From contig CANQJC010000012.1 in NCBI GenBank assembly GCA_947624165.1, positions 1 to 58,928 of the forward strand: a stretch of DNA of 58,928 nucleotides, given 5' to 3'. This DNA is from an uncultured Clostridia bacterium. Its GTDB lineage: Bacteria; Bacillota; Clostridia; UBA1381. The notes under the pieces are model-generated. The model had not been told where the DNA came from. It saw nothing but the letters and a program-made list of their open reading frames with translations, and ran no database searches. Positions 43,536-53,000 of the stretch are shown piece after piece (the stretch's first letter is position 1; the number at the start of each line of letters is the position of its first letter). Made by a program: the position numbers and the translations under genes.

Positions 43536-43558
43536 TTTGACTTTGACTATCTTTGACC
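43536..43558 (-). promoter_or_regulatory. CtsR operator, with an additional half site
   Basis: On the minus strand GGTCAAA GAT AGTCAAA (43542-43558) matches the consensus RGTCAAANANRGTCAAA. A further GTCAAA half site (43536-43541) continues downstream. It lies between the predicted transcription start and the ctsR RBS. Confidence 0.92.
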
Positions 43559-43568
43559 TTCAAATATT

Positions 43569-43596
43569 ATTATACTCATTTTTTAAATTTTGTCAA
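43569..43596 (-). promoter_or_regulatory. Sigma-A promoter of the ctsR operon
   Basis: On the minus strand TTGACA (43591-43596), 16-bp spacer, TATAAT (43569-43574). The predicted start near 43562 lies directly before the CtsR box. Confidence 0.85.
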
Positions 43597-43640
43597 TGAA
43601 CATAATGTTAACAATTTGTGAACATGGAACGGGGTGCGTC

Positions 43641-43668
43641 AAAAAAAGCCGCAGCGCGCGCTACGACT
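43641..43668 (-). terminator. Terminator of the small membrane protein gene
   Basis: On the minus strand AGTCGTAGCG and CGCTGCGGCT form a 10-bp stem with two G-U pairs and a 2-nt loop as written (wider in practice), followed by ttttttt. It includes the TAG stop of the 40-aa gene. Confidence 0.8.
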
Positions 43669-43783
43669 CCTTTTTACCGTTGTTTTGTTCTCTTTTTTTA
43701 ATGATTTTTCTTCTGCCGTCTATGGCGACGAGCAAAATAAATATCACCGTCAGCACGACGAGCGCGATTGCTTTTCCGCTCAT
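43661..43783 (-). CDS. Small single-pass membrane protein, 40 residues
   Basis: An ATG at 43783 with RBS GGCGGAG 7 nt upstream opens a 40-residue frame, MSGKAIALVVLTVIFILLVA followed by the basic tail IDGRRKIIKKREQNNGKKES. One membrane helix spans residues about 5-21, and the charged tail should be cytoplasmic. The stop lies in a strong terminator. It lies 58 nt after sleB on the same strand, so it might be co-transcribed. It resembles no family I can name; a role as a small regulatory or scaffolding peptide is only a guess. Confidence 0.6.
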   Translation of the reverse strand: MSGKAIALVVLTVIFILLVAIDGRRKIIKKREQNNGKKES

Positions 43784-43841
43784 AATATCTCCGCCTTTCC
43801 GCACGTTCCGATCGGGAAAGCGCGCCGCCGTGCGCCGCGCC

Positions 43842-44492
43842 CTAAATGCAGAATACGTGCTTGCCTATTGTTTTTATAATTTTTCTTGTGCGTATCCACT
43901 GGTTTGTGGCTGTTTCGGGATTGTAATAATATATCGCTCCTCCGCTCGGATCCCAGCCGTTCAAAGCGTCGCGCGCCGCGCTGTAACACGAATCCTGAAC
44001 GGTGTAATATATCTGACCGTCGTCCACGGCGGTGAACGCGCCCGGCTGGTATATAACTCCGGCGATAGTATTCGGGAAGGACGCGTGCTTCACGCGGTTC
44101 AGAATGACCGCTCCGACAGCCACCTGTCCTTCGTAGCTTTCTCCGCGCGCTTCGCCGTTAATCGCCATAGCGAGAAGCGTGACGTTGTTGGAATTGGAAG
44201 ACGTACCCGTGGGCAGACCTATTTTTTCGAGAGTTGCCGGACCCGCGATACCGTCCGGCGTCAGCCCGTTGCTGCGCTGAAAAGATTTTACGGAATCGGT
44301 AGTTTTCAGACCGTACACGCCGTCGACGCTGCCGTTGTAATAGCCCCAGCTTTTGAGACGCGTTTGGATATTGACGACTTCGCTTCCCTTCGAGCCGGGG
44401 CGCGAAAGCGCGGAAGCGTCTCTTTCGCAGAACGCGGTGCAAACGACGCATGAAAGTATTACGGCAAATATTCGTTTAGATATATTTTTCAT
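43842..44492 (-). CDS. sleB: SleB-like spore-cortex-lytic / cell-wall hydrolase
   Basis: 216 residues. Signal peptide (RIFAVILSCVVCTAFC), then a PG_binding_1 domain (GSEVVNIQTRLKSWGYYNGS ... DGIAGPATLEKIG, about 35-90), then the Hydrolase_2 (SleB/CwlJ) domain with the catalytic Glu in AINGEARGESYEGQVAVGAV and the typical PGAFTAVDDGQI region. SleB cleaves muramic-delta-lactam cortex during spore germination, so the gene hints at sporulation; the ypeB partner is not adjacent, and vegetative paralogues exist. Confidence 0.9.
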   Translation of the reverse strand: MKNISKRIFAVILSCVVCTAFCERDASALSRPGSKGSEVVNIQTRLKSWGYYNGSVDGVYGLKTTDSVKSFQRSNGLTPDGIAGPATLEKIGLPTGTSSNSNNVTLLAMAINGEARGESYEGQVAVGAVILNRVKHASFPNTIAGVIYQPGAFTAVDDGQIYYTVQDSCYSAARDALNGWDPSGGAIYYYNPETATNQWIRTRKIIKTIGKHVFCI

Positions 44493-44553
44493 AAAAACAA
44501 TTCCTTTCAGAGATGTTTGTAATATATATCTATTTTTAACTCATATTTGCATT

Positions 44554-45222
44554 TTAATACATAATTTCGGGCAAATTGTCCCGAGCATGGATAGCGAGCG
44601 TCAGCGCGCATATCTTCTTCGCTCCGCGCGCGGCGAGAGCGTCGGCGCAGAAACGGAGCGTCGCTCCAGTCGTGCATATATCGTCAAAAAGCAGGATACG
44701 CTTGTTCTCCGCCATACCCGTACACGCGAAAGCGTCTTTCACATTCATGGCGCGCTGCGTTCCGCGAAGCTCGCTTTGCCGTTTTGTCGCGCGCGTCCTC
44801 ACAAGCATATCGGGACGCAGCTCAACGCCGTTGGCGCGGGCAACGTGACGCGCGATAAGCTCGGATTGATTGTAGCCGCGTTCCCTCATACGGGAAGGGT
44901 GCAAGGGTACGGGCGCGATACAGTCGAACTCCGACGCAAGAGAGCCGTAGGACGATATATAGCTCTGCATCATCGATGCGAAAAGCGGCGCGTACGCGCT
45001 GCACGAGCGGAATTTAAACTCCAGTATCGCTGAACGCATTTTCCCCGTGTATTCAAACGGAGACATTATATAAGAAAGATTGCGGTCCCCGCGGTAGGGA
45101 AGGGCGGGCGGTGATTTGGGTATCGAGTCGTAGCAGTCCGTGCATATGCCGATCCTTCCGACCGTTATGTGCGCGCCGCCGCTTTTACGTTCGCCGCAGA
45201 ACACGCATATGTATTTATCCAT
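44554..45222 (-). CDS. comF: ComF-family phosphoribosyltransferase-like protein
   Basis: 222 residues from ATG 45222 (MDKYICVFCGERK). An N-terminal zinc ribbon (CVFC...CTDC), then a PRTase fold: CIAPVPLHPSRMRERGYNQSELIA and the PRPP-loop-like ILLFDDICTTGATL. ComF helps pull single-stranded DNA inward during natural transformation (with ComFA); GntX-like housekeeping roles are also possible. It starts 5 nt after the Cys-rich protein gene; no comFA is nearby. Confidence 0.92.
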   Translation of the reverse strand: MDKYICVFCGERKSGGAHITVGRIGICTDCYDSIPKSPPALPYRGDRNLSYIMSPFEYTGKMRSAILEFKFRSCSAYAPLFASMMQSYISSYGSLASEFDCIAPVPLHPSRMRERGYNQSELIARHVARANGVELRPDMLVRTRATKRQSELRGTQRAMNVKDAFACTGMAENKRILLFDDICTTGATLRFCADALAARGAKKICALTLAIHARDNLPEIMY

Positions 45223-45226
45223 ATCT

Positions 45227-45475
45227 TCACCACTTTTTCTTCGGACATTTGCCGTCTTGCAGACGCGCTCTGACCTGCATAACGCAGCCGCACACGGCGC
45301 AGGTGGAGGAGTAGATAAAGCTGTCACATTCGGCGCATATGTCTATCCTTTTCATATATTCGTCCTCCCGAGCGAGCCTTACGCCCTTCATCGACATTAC
45401 CTCGTTCACCATTTTTTCTATATCGTCTTGCGTGAGAACGGTCTTCAGCCCGCATCGTTTACATTTTTTCGTCAT
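45227..45475 (-). CDS. Small Cys-rich (zinc-ribbon-like) protein
   Basis: 82 residues starting [14 protein letters not shown], with later [15 protein letters not shown] and a final Cys (GKCPKKKW). Eight Cys in paired CxxC motifs suggest two zinc sites, as in the DUF6171-type proteins of Clostridia phages and chromosomes. Function unknown. The ATG overlaps the stop of the GH51 gene (ATGA) and comF follows after 4 nt, so the three are one transcript. Confidence 0.75.
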   Translation of the reverse strand: MTKKCKRCGLKTVLTQDDIEKMVNEVMSMKGVRLAREDEYMKRIDICAECDSFIYSSTCAVCGCVMQVRARLQDGKCPKKKW

Positions 45476-46932
45476 GACAGCGTGATCACCGCCACACTCA
45501 TTCTCGGCAGCGTAAGCTTTACGGAGTTTCCCTCCGTGACGAGCGTGAGACTTGACGGAACGACTGTTTCGGGCGACGAGAATGTGTTCGTATCGGTCGC
45601 GGAACGCGCTGTCATCAGCTCGCATTTTGCGTCCGAAAATACGCGGTCGCATACTATCTCCGTTTCTTCGTCGCTGTCAAGACTTAAATTGCACAGTGAA
45701 ACGGTGACCGCCCCTCCGCGCTCTGACGCGCTGACGCTTACCTTCGGAAGCTTCTTTCCTCTGTGGTTTATTTCGCCGCAGTCACAGCTTACGCCGAGCT
45801 TTTCGCCGTCCATGTGTCCCTTCATCATTTTAAACAGGTGATACGTGGGTGTGAGCAGCATTTTTTCGCCGTCGGTCAGTATCATAGCCTGGAGGACGTT
45901 TACCATCTGCGCTATATTCGCCATATAGACGCGGTCACAGTGTTTATGGAATATATGCAGAGTAAGCATCGCGCTCAGCGCGTCGCGCATGGTATTCTGC
46001 TGATAGAGAAATCCGGGATTCGTTCCGGCTTCCACGTCGAACCAGTTTCCCCATTCGTCGACGATAAGCCCGATTTTTCTTTCGGGGTCGAAACGGTCCA
46101 TTATTTCCTTGTGAAGGCTTATCACGCCGTCCATTTTGAGCGCGTTGGAAATGAGATCGTAATATCCGTCCTCGTCGAACTGCGCCGCCTTGCCCTTGTT
46201 TTTCCAGTCGTCCTCATACGTGTAGTTGTGGAGCGAAATGCCCGCCGCCTTGTCGCCGACGCGCTCCATGAGCGTTTCCATCCAGTGCGCGTCGTCCTCG
46301 TTGGGACCTCCGGCGATTTTATATATCGGCTCGTCGCCGTAATCGCGTATGAAAGACGCGTATCGACGGTATTCGTCGGCGTAATATTCGGCGCGCATAT
46401 TACCGCCGCAGCCCCAGTTTTCATTACCCACGCCGAAAAATTTGAGCTTCCACGGCTTTTCACGGCCGTTTTCGCGCCGTTCGCACGCGAGCGGAGAGTC
46501 GCCGTCGAACGTCATGTATTCGACCCAATCGCGCATTTCCCGAACGGTGCCGCTGCCGACGTTGCCGCATATGTAAGGCTCGCATCCGAGCTGGTCGCAC
46601 AGCTCGAAAAATTCGTGAGTGCCGAAGTGATTGTTCTCCACAACGCCGCCCCAGTTTGTATTCACCATATACGGACGCTTCGATTTGTCGCCTATGCCGT
46701 CGCGCCAGTGATAATCGTCGGCGAAACAGCCGCCGGGCCAGCGCAGGACGGGAATTTCAAGCTCCTTTAAAGCGTCCACGACGTCACAGCGCATGCCGTT
46801 TATGGTTTTAACGGAACCGTCCTCGACGTAAATTCCTTCATATATACATCGTCCGAGATGTTCGGCGAACTGTCCGTAAATATATTTGCTTATTTTCCCT
46901 TGTTTTTTTGATGTGTCCAAATTGATTTTCAT
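45472..46932 (-). CDS. Alpha-N-arabinofuranosidase, GH51
   Basis: 486 residues, no signal peptide, so probably intracellular. GH51 motifs: [15 protein letters not shown] near 23, [18 protein letters not shown] near 84, acid/base Glu in [12 protein letters not shown] and nucleophile Glu in [14 protein letters not shown]-terminal beta-sandwich follows the TIM barrel. It removes terminal L-arabinofuranose from arabino-oligosaccharides, pointing to plant-cell-wall feeding. RBS GGAAG before the ATG. No transporter or other arabinose gene is beside it. Confidence 0.95.
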   Translation of the reverse strand: MKINLDTSKKQGKISKYIYGQFAEHLGRCIYEGIYVEDGSVKTINGMRCDVVDALKELEIPVLRWPGGCFADDYHWRDGIGDKSKRPYMVNTNWGGVVENNHFGTHEFFELCDQLGCEPYICGNVGSGTVREMRDWVEYMTFDGDSPLACERRENGREKPWKLKFFGVGNENWGCGGNMRAEYYADEYRRYASFIRDYGDEPIYKIAGGPNEDDAHWMETLMERVGDKAAGISLHNYTYEDDWKNKGKAAQFDEDGYYDLISNALKMDGVISLHKEIMDRFDPERKIGLIVDEWGNWFDVEAGTNPGFLYQQNTMRDALSAMLTLHIFHKHCDRVYMANIAQMVNVLQAMILTDGEKMLLTPTYHLFKMMKGHMDGEKLGVSCDCGEINHRGKKLPKVSVSASERGGAVTVSLCNLSLDSDEETEIVCDRVFSDAKCELMTARSATDTNTFSSPETVVPSSLTLVTEGNSVKLTLPRMSVAVITLS

Positions 46933-47075
46933 ATAAGTATTCCTTCCGATTTAACGTGTAAAACACGAAGATTTTAATGATGAAATTATTATACTATCGC
47001 GGCGTTGTTTTTGCAATATAAAATAAAAAATTTATTGTGAAACCGCTCGGACGGAAACTATTTTTCAAAAGAGTA

Positions 47076-47104
47076 TTGCAAAATCCGCACGGGCGGTATA
47101 TAAT
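47076..47104 (+). promoter_or_regulatory. Promoter of the THF riboswitch-folT unit
   Basis: TTGCAA (47076-47081), 17-bp spacer, TATAAT (47099-47104). The start near 47111 is about 12 nt before the riboswitch. Confidence 0.78.
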
Positions 47105-47122
47105 ATCTGTACAATCGAACAT

Positions 47123-47219
47123 CAGAGTAGATTTGCGCGCGTAAAGTGCGGAGCGGACGGGGAGTTGCCGCTTTGACGAAAAGCCATGCGGCTTGCGGTG
47201 CGCGGATCGCATCCCGCTG
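47123..47219 (+). promoter_or_regulatory. Tetrahydrofolate (THF) riboswitch
   Basis: The leader of folT contains the conserved THF-I blocks in order: AGAGTAGA, GCGCGTAAAGTG, GGGGAGTTGCCGC, GACGAAAA, GCGGTGCGC and the closing GCATCCCGCT, with the short P1 formed by CAG and CTG at the ends. THF riboswitches bind reduced folates and in Clostridia usually precede folT. Downstream are a weak hairpin (TTGGCAA...TTGCCGAA, about 47243-47264) and the RBS GGAGGTG; control is probably at translation initiation. Confidence 0.92.
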
Positions 47220-47290
47220 AAAAAACAGTTAACATCTCTTTTTTTGGCAAATGTTTGATTGCCGAAAAATTTAACGGAGGTGTTTTTTTC

Positions 47291-47896
47291 ATGCAAAAAA
47301 AACTGCCAAATCCCGCGGGGGATCTGTTTAAAAGGATCGTAAGATCCGCGGGAAATCTTACCGATGTGCGCGGGCTTGTACTGTCTGGCGTACTGCTCGG
47401 TCTGCACGCGGTGCTCGGAGGACTTAAAATTCCGTTCGCGCTCGACAACAGAATAACATTGACGTTTGCCGTAAACGCTGCGGTCGGAATAATACTCGGT
47501 CCCGTTCCCGCCGCCGTAGTGGGCGGAGCGGGGGATGTTCTCGGTTATTTGATAAACCCCGGGGGCGGACCGTATTTTCCGGGCTTTACGCTGTCGGGAA
47601 TGCTCGGCGGCTTTATATACGGGCTGTTCCTTTACGGGATAACTCTTTCGCCCGACAGGAAAAAAGCGACGGCAAAAAGCGCGCTTCTCGTCATACTTTC
47701 CTGCGCCGTCGTGACGTTCTTCGTCAATATCGTTCTGAACACGTATTGGCTCTCGGTATTGTACAAGAAGGCGTTCGCGATTTTCTCGGCCGCGAGGATA
47801 ATTAAAAATCTCGTGGTGTATCCCCTGCACGCCGTCGTCGTTTTCGCGCTGTTCACGCTTACGGAACGAACGGGGATACGAAAAAAGTATCTATAA
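47291..47896 (+). CDS. folT: Folate-specific ECF transporter S component (FolT)
   Basis: 201 residues from ATG 47291, preceded by GGAGGTG; the longer frame translates riboswitch sequence. Five to six membrane helices: RGLVLSGVLLGLHAVLG, LTFAVNAAVGIILGPVPAAV, FTLSGMLGGFIYGLFLYG, LLVILSCAVVTFFVNI and VVYPLHAVVVFALFTL. The pattern (small S component with GxxxGG-like helix contacts) and the THF riboswitch fix the substrate as folate. It works with the shared EcfA/A'/T module, encoded elsewhere. Confidence 0.9.
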   Translation: MQKKLPNPAGDLFKRIVRSAGNLTDVRGLVLSGVLLGLHAVLGGLKIPFALDNRITLTFAVNAAVGIILGPVPAAVVGGAGDVLGYLINPGGGPYFPGFTLSGMLGGFIYGLFLYGITLSPDRKKATAKSALLVILSCAVVTFFVNIVLNTYWLSVLYKKAFAIFSAARIIKNLVVYPLHAVVVFALFTLTERTGIRKKYL

Positions 47897-47945
47897 TCAA
47901 CAAAAAAATTGTCTGAAATTCTTCAAAATAATTGGAATATGTCAC

Positions 47946-47974
47946 TTGCAAAATACAGTAATATGTGATATATT
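47946..47974 (+). promoter_or_regulatory. Promoter of prs
   Basis: TTGCAA (47946-47951), 17-bp spacer, TATATT (47969-47974). Confidence 0.6.
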
Positions 47975-48076
47975 TGTAATGTAAATGTAAATTTTTTTTA
48001 AAAACGGCGAAAACGTCCATAAGACGCCGATCGCCGTGTGCGGCAATACACTTCCGTCAGATTAAGGAGAATTACC

Positions 48077-49210
48077 ATGACAAACAACTTTATAAACGAC
48101 GAAACTCCAATCGTGGGTAAGCTCAGCATCATAAGCATGAAGGGCTGCGAAAAGATTACCGAGCGCGTTGACGAGTACCTCAAGGCGTTCCGCGAATACG
48201 AGAACGCGGAAACGTATGTGACGCACGTCAATTGTCCGCGTTTCGGCACAGGCGAAGGAAAATGCGTTATCGACGAAACCGTAAGAGGACATGACGTGTA
48301 TATTATATGCGACGTGTTTAACTACGGCGTAACGTACAAGATGTACGGCATTGAAAACCACATGAGCCCCGACGACCATTATCAGGACCTTAAGCGAATT
48401 ATCGCCGCGATGGGAGGTAAGGCGCGACGTGTGACCGTGGTAATGCCGATGTTATACGAAGGAAGGCAGCACAGAAGAAGCGGAAGAGAATCTCTTGACG
48501 CCGCTCTGATGCTTCAGGAGCTTGTCAATATGGGCGTTGCGAATATTCTTACGTTCGACGCTCACGACCCGAGAATTTCGAACGCGATCCCGCTTTCGGG
48601 CTTCGACGATATACAGGCGACGTATCAGATGATAAAGGCGTTGACGAGAGCCGTTCCCGATATCTCGCTCAATAAGTTCGACACGATCGTCATTTCTCCC
48701 GACGAGGGCGGTATGTCGAGATGTATGTATTATTCGTCAGTGTTAAAGCTCGATCTCGGTATGTTCTACAAGAGACGCGACTATACAAGGATAGTAAACG
48801 GCAAGAACCCGATAGAAGCGCACGAGTACCTGGGACGCGACGTGACCGACAAGGACGTTATCATCGTGGACGATATGATATCCTCCGGCGAATCAGTAAT
48901 AGACGTTGCGCGCAATCTTAAAAATCAGGGCGCGAAGCGTATATTCGTATTCGCGTCGTTCGGTCTTTTCTGCAACGGTCTGGAGTGCTTCGACGAAGCG
49001 TTCAAAAACGGATTTATAGACAAGATATTCACAACGAACCTCATTTACAGAAATCCCGATCTTGCTTCAAGAGAGTGGTACTGCGAGGTCGATATGTCGA
49101 AATATCTTTCTCTGCTTATCGACACGCTTAATCATGACGAGACGATATCGAGCCTGCTCAACCCCGTGAACAAAATCAAGGCTCTTGTGGAAAGGCTTGA
49201 GAATAAATAA
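48077..49210 (+). CDS. prs: Ribose-phosphate pyrophosphokinase (PRPP synthase), long class
   Basis: 377 residues from ATG 48077 (AAGGAG 7 nt upstream), longer than the usual about 315. It resembles the extended Prs group of Clostridia with extra N-terminal residues (NNFINDETPIVGKLSI) and a C-terminal tail. Conserved: FDAHDPRISNAIP (ATP/metal site) and the PRPP loop VIIVDDMISSGESVIDVARN. VVMPMLYEGRQHRRSGRES replaces the canonical PYLPYARQDR...GE flexible loop. It makes PRPP for nucleotides, His and Trp. A nucleotidyltransferase follows 13 nt later. Confidence 0.9.
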   Translation: MTNNFINDETPIVGKLSIISMKGCEKITERVDEYLKAFREYENAETYVTHVNCPRFGTGEGKCVIDETVRGHDVYIICDVFNYGVTYKMYGIENHMSPDDHYQDLKRIIAAMGGKARRVTVVMPMLYEGRQHRRSGRESLDAALMLQELVNMGVANILTFDAHDPRISNAIPLSGFDDIQATYQMIKALTRAVPDISLNKFDTIVISPDEGGMSRCMYYSSVLKLDLGMFYKRRDYTRIVNGKNPIEAHEYLGRDVTDKDVIIVDDMISSGESVIDVARNLKNQGAKRIFVFASFGLFCNGLECFDEAFKNGFIDKIFTTNLIYRNPDLASREWYCEVDMSKYLSLLIDTLNHDETISSLLNPVNKIKALVERLENK

Positions 49211-49223
49211 TAGGAGAACGACT

Positions 49224-49979
49224 ATGCAGTGTGTGTTACTCGCGGCAGGCTATGCCACAAGACTTTATCCGCTCACCGAGAATATGCCCAAGGCTCTTTT
49301 GAAGCTCGGCGGCAAAACAATTCTTGAAATGGTCACAGACAAAATAGACGAAGTGGGCGAGGTCGAGAATATATACATAGTTACGAACGATAAATTCTTT
49401 CGTCAGTTCGACGAGTGGAGCGCGAACGTTTACAAGGGACCCAAGCGCGTAAAGGTTCTCAACGATCATACGACCGACAACGAGAACAGGCTCGGAGCGA
49501 TAGGCGATTTGAAATACGTGATAGACGGCGAGGGGATAGACGATGAGATCCTCGTTATGGCAAGCGATAATATTTTCGGATTTCCTTTGACCGATTTCAC
49601 GTCGGCGTACAGAGAAAAAAACAGCGACATGATTTGCGCGCATACAATAGAGAATAAGGACGACCTTCATTCCATGGGTGTGGTCGTGCTCGACGGCGAC
49701 GGAAAGGTTATAAGCTTCGAGGAGAAGCCCGAGCATCCGAAGTCGGATCTGGGAGTTCCCCCGTTCTATATGTATAAACGCGAGACGATTCCTCTTATAG
49801 ATAGGTACCTTGCCGAAGGGAACAATCCCGACGCGCCGGGACATTTTATACCGTGGCTTATAGGCAGGAAGGACGTGTACGCGCATGTGTTCGACGCGGT
49901 GCGCATAGATATAGGTACTCCCGAAAGCTATTACGACGCATGCGACAGACTTGAAAAGGGAATATTATTTTCAAAATAA
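49224..49979 (+). CDS. Sugar-phosphate nucleotidyltransferase
   Basis: 251 residues from ATG 49224 (RBS AGGAG). NTP_transferase fold: LLAAGYATRLYPLTENMPKALLKL at the N-terminus (consensus LAAGxGTRL...PK), SDNIFGF metal motif, HSMGVVVLDGDGKV, FEEKPEHPKSD. It probably forms an NDP-sugar from a sugar-1-phosphate; the exact sugar is not readable (glucose-1-P thymidylyl-like or GDP-mannose-like). Co-transcribed with prs and ended by a strong terminator. Confidence 0.88.
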   Translation: MQCVLLAAGYATRLYPLTENMPKALLKLGGKTILEMVTDKIDEVGEVENIYIVTNDKFFRQFDEWSANVYKGPKRVKVLNDHTTDNENRLGAIGDLKYVIDGEGIDDEILVMASDNIFGFPLTDFTSAYREKNSDMICAHTIENKDDLHSMGVVVLDGDGKVISFEEKPEHPKSDLGVPPFYMYKRETIPLIDRYLAEGNNPDAPGHFIPWLIGRKDVYAHVFDAVRIDIGTPESYYDACDRLEKGILFSK

Positions 49980-49980
49980 A

Positions 49981-50010
49981 AGTATGGCATTATATGCCAT
50001 ACTTTTTTTG
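49981..50010 (+). terminator. Terminator of prs-nucleotidyltransferase operon
   Basis: AGTATGGCAT/ATGCCATACT (10-bp perfect stem, 3-nt loop) plus ttttttt. Confidence 0.95.
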
Positions 50011-50087
50011 TTTCAGGTACTTTTTTTCGCGCGCCGTTTGTGTTATAATCAGTATAATCAAGAAATAAACGGGAAAGGAGTTTCCGT

Positions 50088-53000
50088 ATGGGAGTTCGTA
50101 TAATACGCGGCGCGATATGTTCGGGCAAAAGCGGAATGTGTCTCGATGAGATCGAAAAAATACATAACGAGGATCCGTCGGCTCGGTGCATAATGATAGT
50201 TCCCGACCATTATTCCTATGAAACGGAGAAAAAATTCGTTGAAAGATTCGGCGGGGTGGGACTTAATAATATCGAGGTGCTGACGCTTCGCCGTATGGCA
50301 ATAAATTTTCTGAGCTACGAAGAGCTTGATCATCTCGGCGGCGCGGGCAGACAGATGCTTATACACAGAGCCGTTACAGAGGCTTGCGCGGAGCTTGAAA
50401 ACACGGAGGGTATCGACATGAAGCTTGTCACGTCGATGCGCCGCCGCGGCTTTCTTGACGTTGCTTCGTCGCTCATAAGCGAGATGAAACACTATCTCGT
50501 AACGCCCGAGCTTCTTTCGTCGCGCGCCGAAGAGACCGCGGATAACAGAACGCTTAAAAATAAGCTCATCGCACTTTCGGCTGTTTACAAAAAGTACGAG
50601 GAGCTTGTCGCGCGCAGCGGTATGAGCGACGCGGAGGACGATCTGTACCTGCTCGCGAAGCACATAGAGGAGGACGCGCAGTTCGGAAACGACACGTATA
50701 TCTGGGTAAACCGTTTCGATAAATTTTTGCCGCAGCAGCTTCGCGTGCTTGAGTCGCTCTTGAAGAACGGCGTAAATATGACGATAAGCGTTTGCTGTCC
50801 GCAAGCGGAGGACGAAACGGAGCGATTGCTTTACGTACAGACCGAAGGCACTCTCGCCGCCGTTCGCCGTCTCGCGGAGCAGTACGGCTCGGACGGCGAG
50901 CTGAGCGCGGGAAAGGGACTTTCGCATATACAGGACAAGCCCGATCTGTATAAGCTGTTCCGTTATTGGACGGAGGATTTTATCGACGATAAGAAGCCGG
51001 AGCATATAGAGCTGTTCCAAAGCCGCGACGCATACGGGGAAGTGGAGCATATAGCGTGCGAAATAACCGACCTTGTGCGCGCGGGCGGATACCGCTACCG
51101 CGATATAGCGATTTTATGCGGTGACGAGGAGGAGTACCGTCATCTTATCGAAGCGGTGTTCGACGAATACGATATACCGTTTTTCTCCGACAGAAGGATC
51201 ATTTTGAGCGATCACCCGATAGCCATGCAGATATTGTCTCTGTTTTCTCTGATAGAGGAGGACTGGAGTTATGACGCGGCGTTCCGCTATCTGCGCGCGG
51301 GATTTATTTACAGACGTGAAACAAGGGGAGGACGCGTCGTATTTACTCCGTTGGACCAAGAGGAGACAGACGAGCTGGAAAATTTTGTCCTCAAGTACGG
51401 CATACGCGGCGCGAAACGCTGGATGGGAGAGGAAAAGTGGCTTCGCGGCGAGGATATTATAAACGCCGCGTTCGGAGACGGGGAAACCGAGCCCGAAGCG
51501 GACGAGACCATAGACGCGCTCAGACGCGAGGTCGCGCTGCCTGTCGCCGAATTTGCTAAAAAGACCTCGGGCAAAAAAACGGCGCGCGAGTTTGCAGCCG
51601 CGCTGCTCGACTATCTCGGCGCGATAAATCTGTACGAAGGACTAAAGTCGGATATCGCGTACTTTAACAAAAACGGTATGCTCAACGAAGCGGAGCAGTT
51701 CACAAAGATATGGAATCTGATCCTTGACGTACTCGACCAGGCGGTACGCGCCCTGGGCGGCGATAAAATGAAAATAGAAGAATTTGCCGAATATATAAAC
51801 GTCGGATTATCAAAGTGCGAGATACGCACCATTCCCTCGGGTATAGACCGCGTATATGTCGGAAGTACGGAACGCGCGAGCCACTCGAACGTCCGCGCGA
51901 TGTTTATAGCGGGCGCGAAGGCGGGTACCTTTCCGACCGTCGCGAAAGCGGAGGGATTTCTTTCCGATAAGGACAGAGGCACGCTCAAGGACAGCTTGGG
52001 CGTGACGCTTTCGCCCGACAGCAAGAGGAAAATAGAAGAACAGTATTTCAAAGTATACCGCGCCGTATGCGCCGTGAGCGAAAAACTGTTTTTGAGTTAT
52101 TCCGTACAGACAGAGGACGGAACGCCGCTCACCGCGTCCGGCATGATCACCGACATATACAGAAAATTTCCGAAAATGGAACCCAAGGATAATCTTGTCG
52201 AGGACAAATCGAAGGATATCATGTACATTTCCTCGCCGAAGGCGACGGCGCACAAAATGCTTGTGCGTCTTTCAAAGCGCAGTTCGGGCGCGAAACATCC
52301 GCTGTGGGATATCGTCCGCGAATGGTTCGAGGAAAACCCCGACAGACGTTCCGTGCTGTCGCTTCTCGACAGAGCGGATTATTATAACAGACGCGGCGTG
52401 ATGCTCGACAGCGATATAGCCAATATGCTCTATAACGGCAGGATCGTTTACAGCGCGAGCCGTATAAACACGTTCGCGCGCTGTCCGTTCGAGTATTTTC
52501 TCAAATACGGACTTGGCGCGAGAAAACGCGAGGAATGGGACGTTACTCCGGCGAATATGGGAAGCTACGCGCATCGTGTAATAAACGATTTCTGTCTTGC
52601 CGTGGAGGACAACGCGGCGAGCGACGCCGAAAAAATCGCGGCGTGGCGCGCTCTGACGGACGAAAGACGTACCGAGATAATAGACGGTATCATAGAAGAA
52701 ACGTGCAACAATATGCTTTCGTCGAAGATTAGGGACCGCGAGAGGACGGCGGCTATATTCAGACGTATGGGCAGAACGGTTTCGTCGGCAGCCGCGCTCG
52801 TGCAGAAAAGTCTTGCCGCCGGCAGCTTTGCGGAGAACGGAATGGAATGTGAATTTGAAATTGACATTACCGAAAATGTCGCCGTGCGCGGCTTTATAGA
52901 CCGCATAGACGTATGTCGCAGGGAGGACGGTAAGACGTATATGCGTATAGTGGATTATAAAACGGGCAGAACGGAGTTTGACGTTGTGAACATAGCCAAC

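Noticed and set aside
44493-44553. Sigma-F/G-type promoter before sleB
   Set aside because: I could not find GHATR and CATWMTA-like boxes at correct spacing; the region is simply AT-rich.
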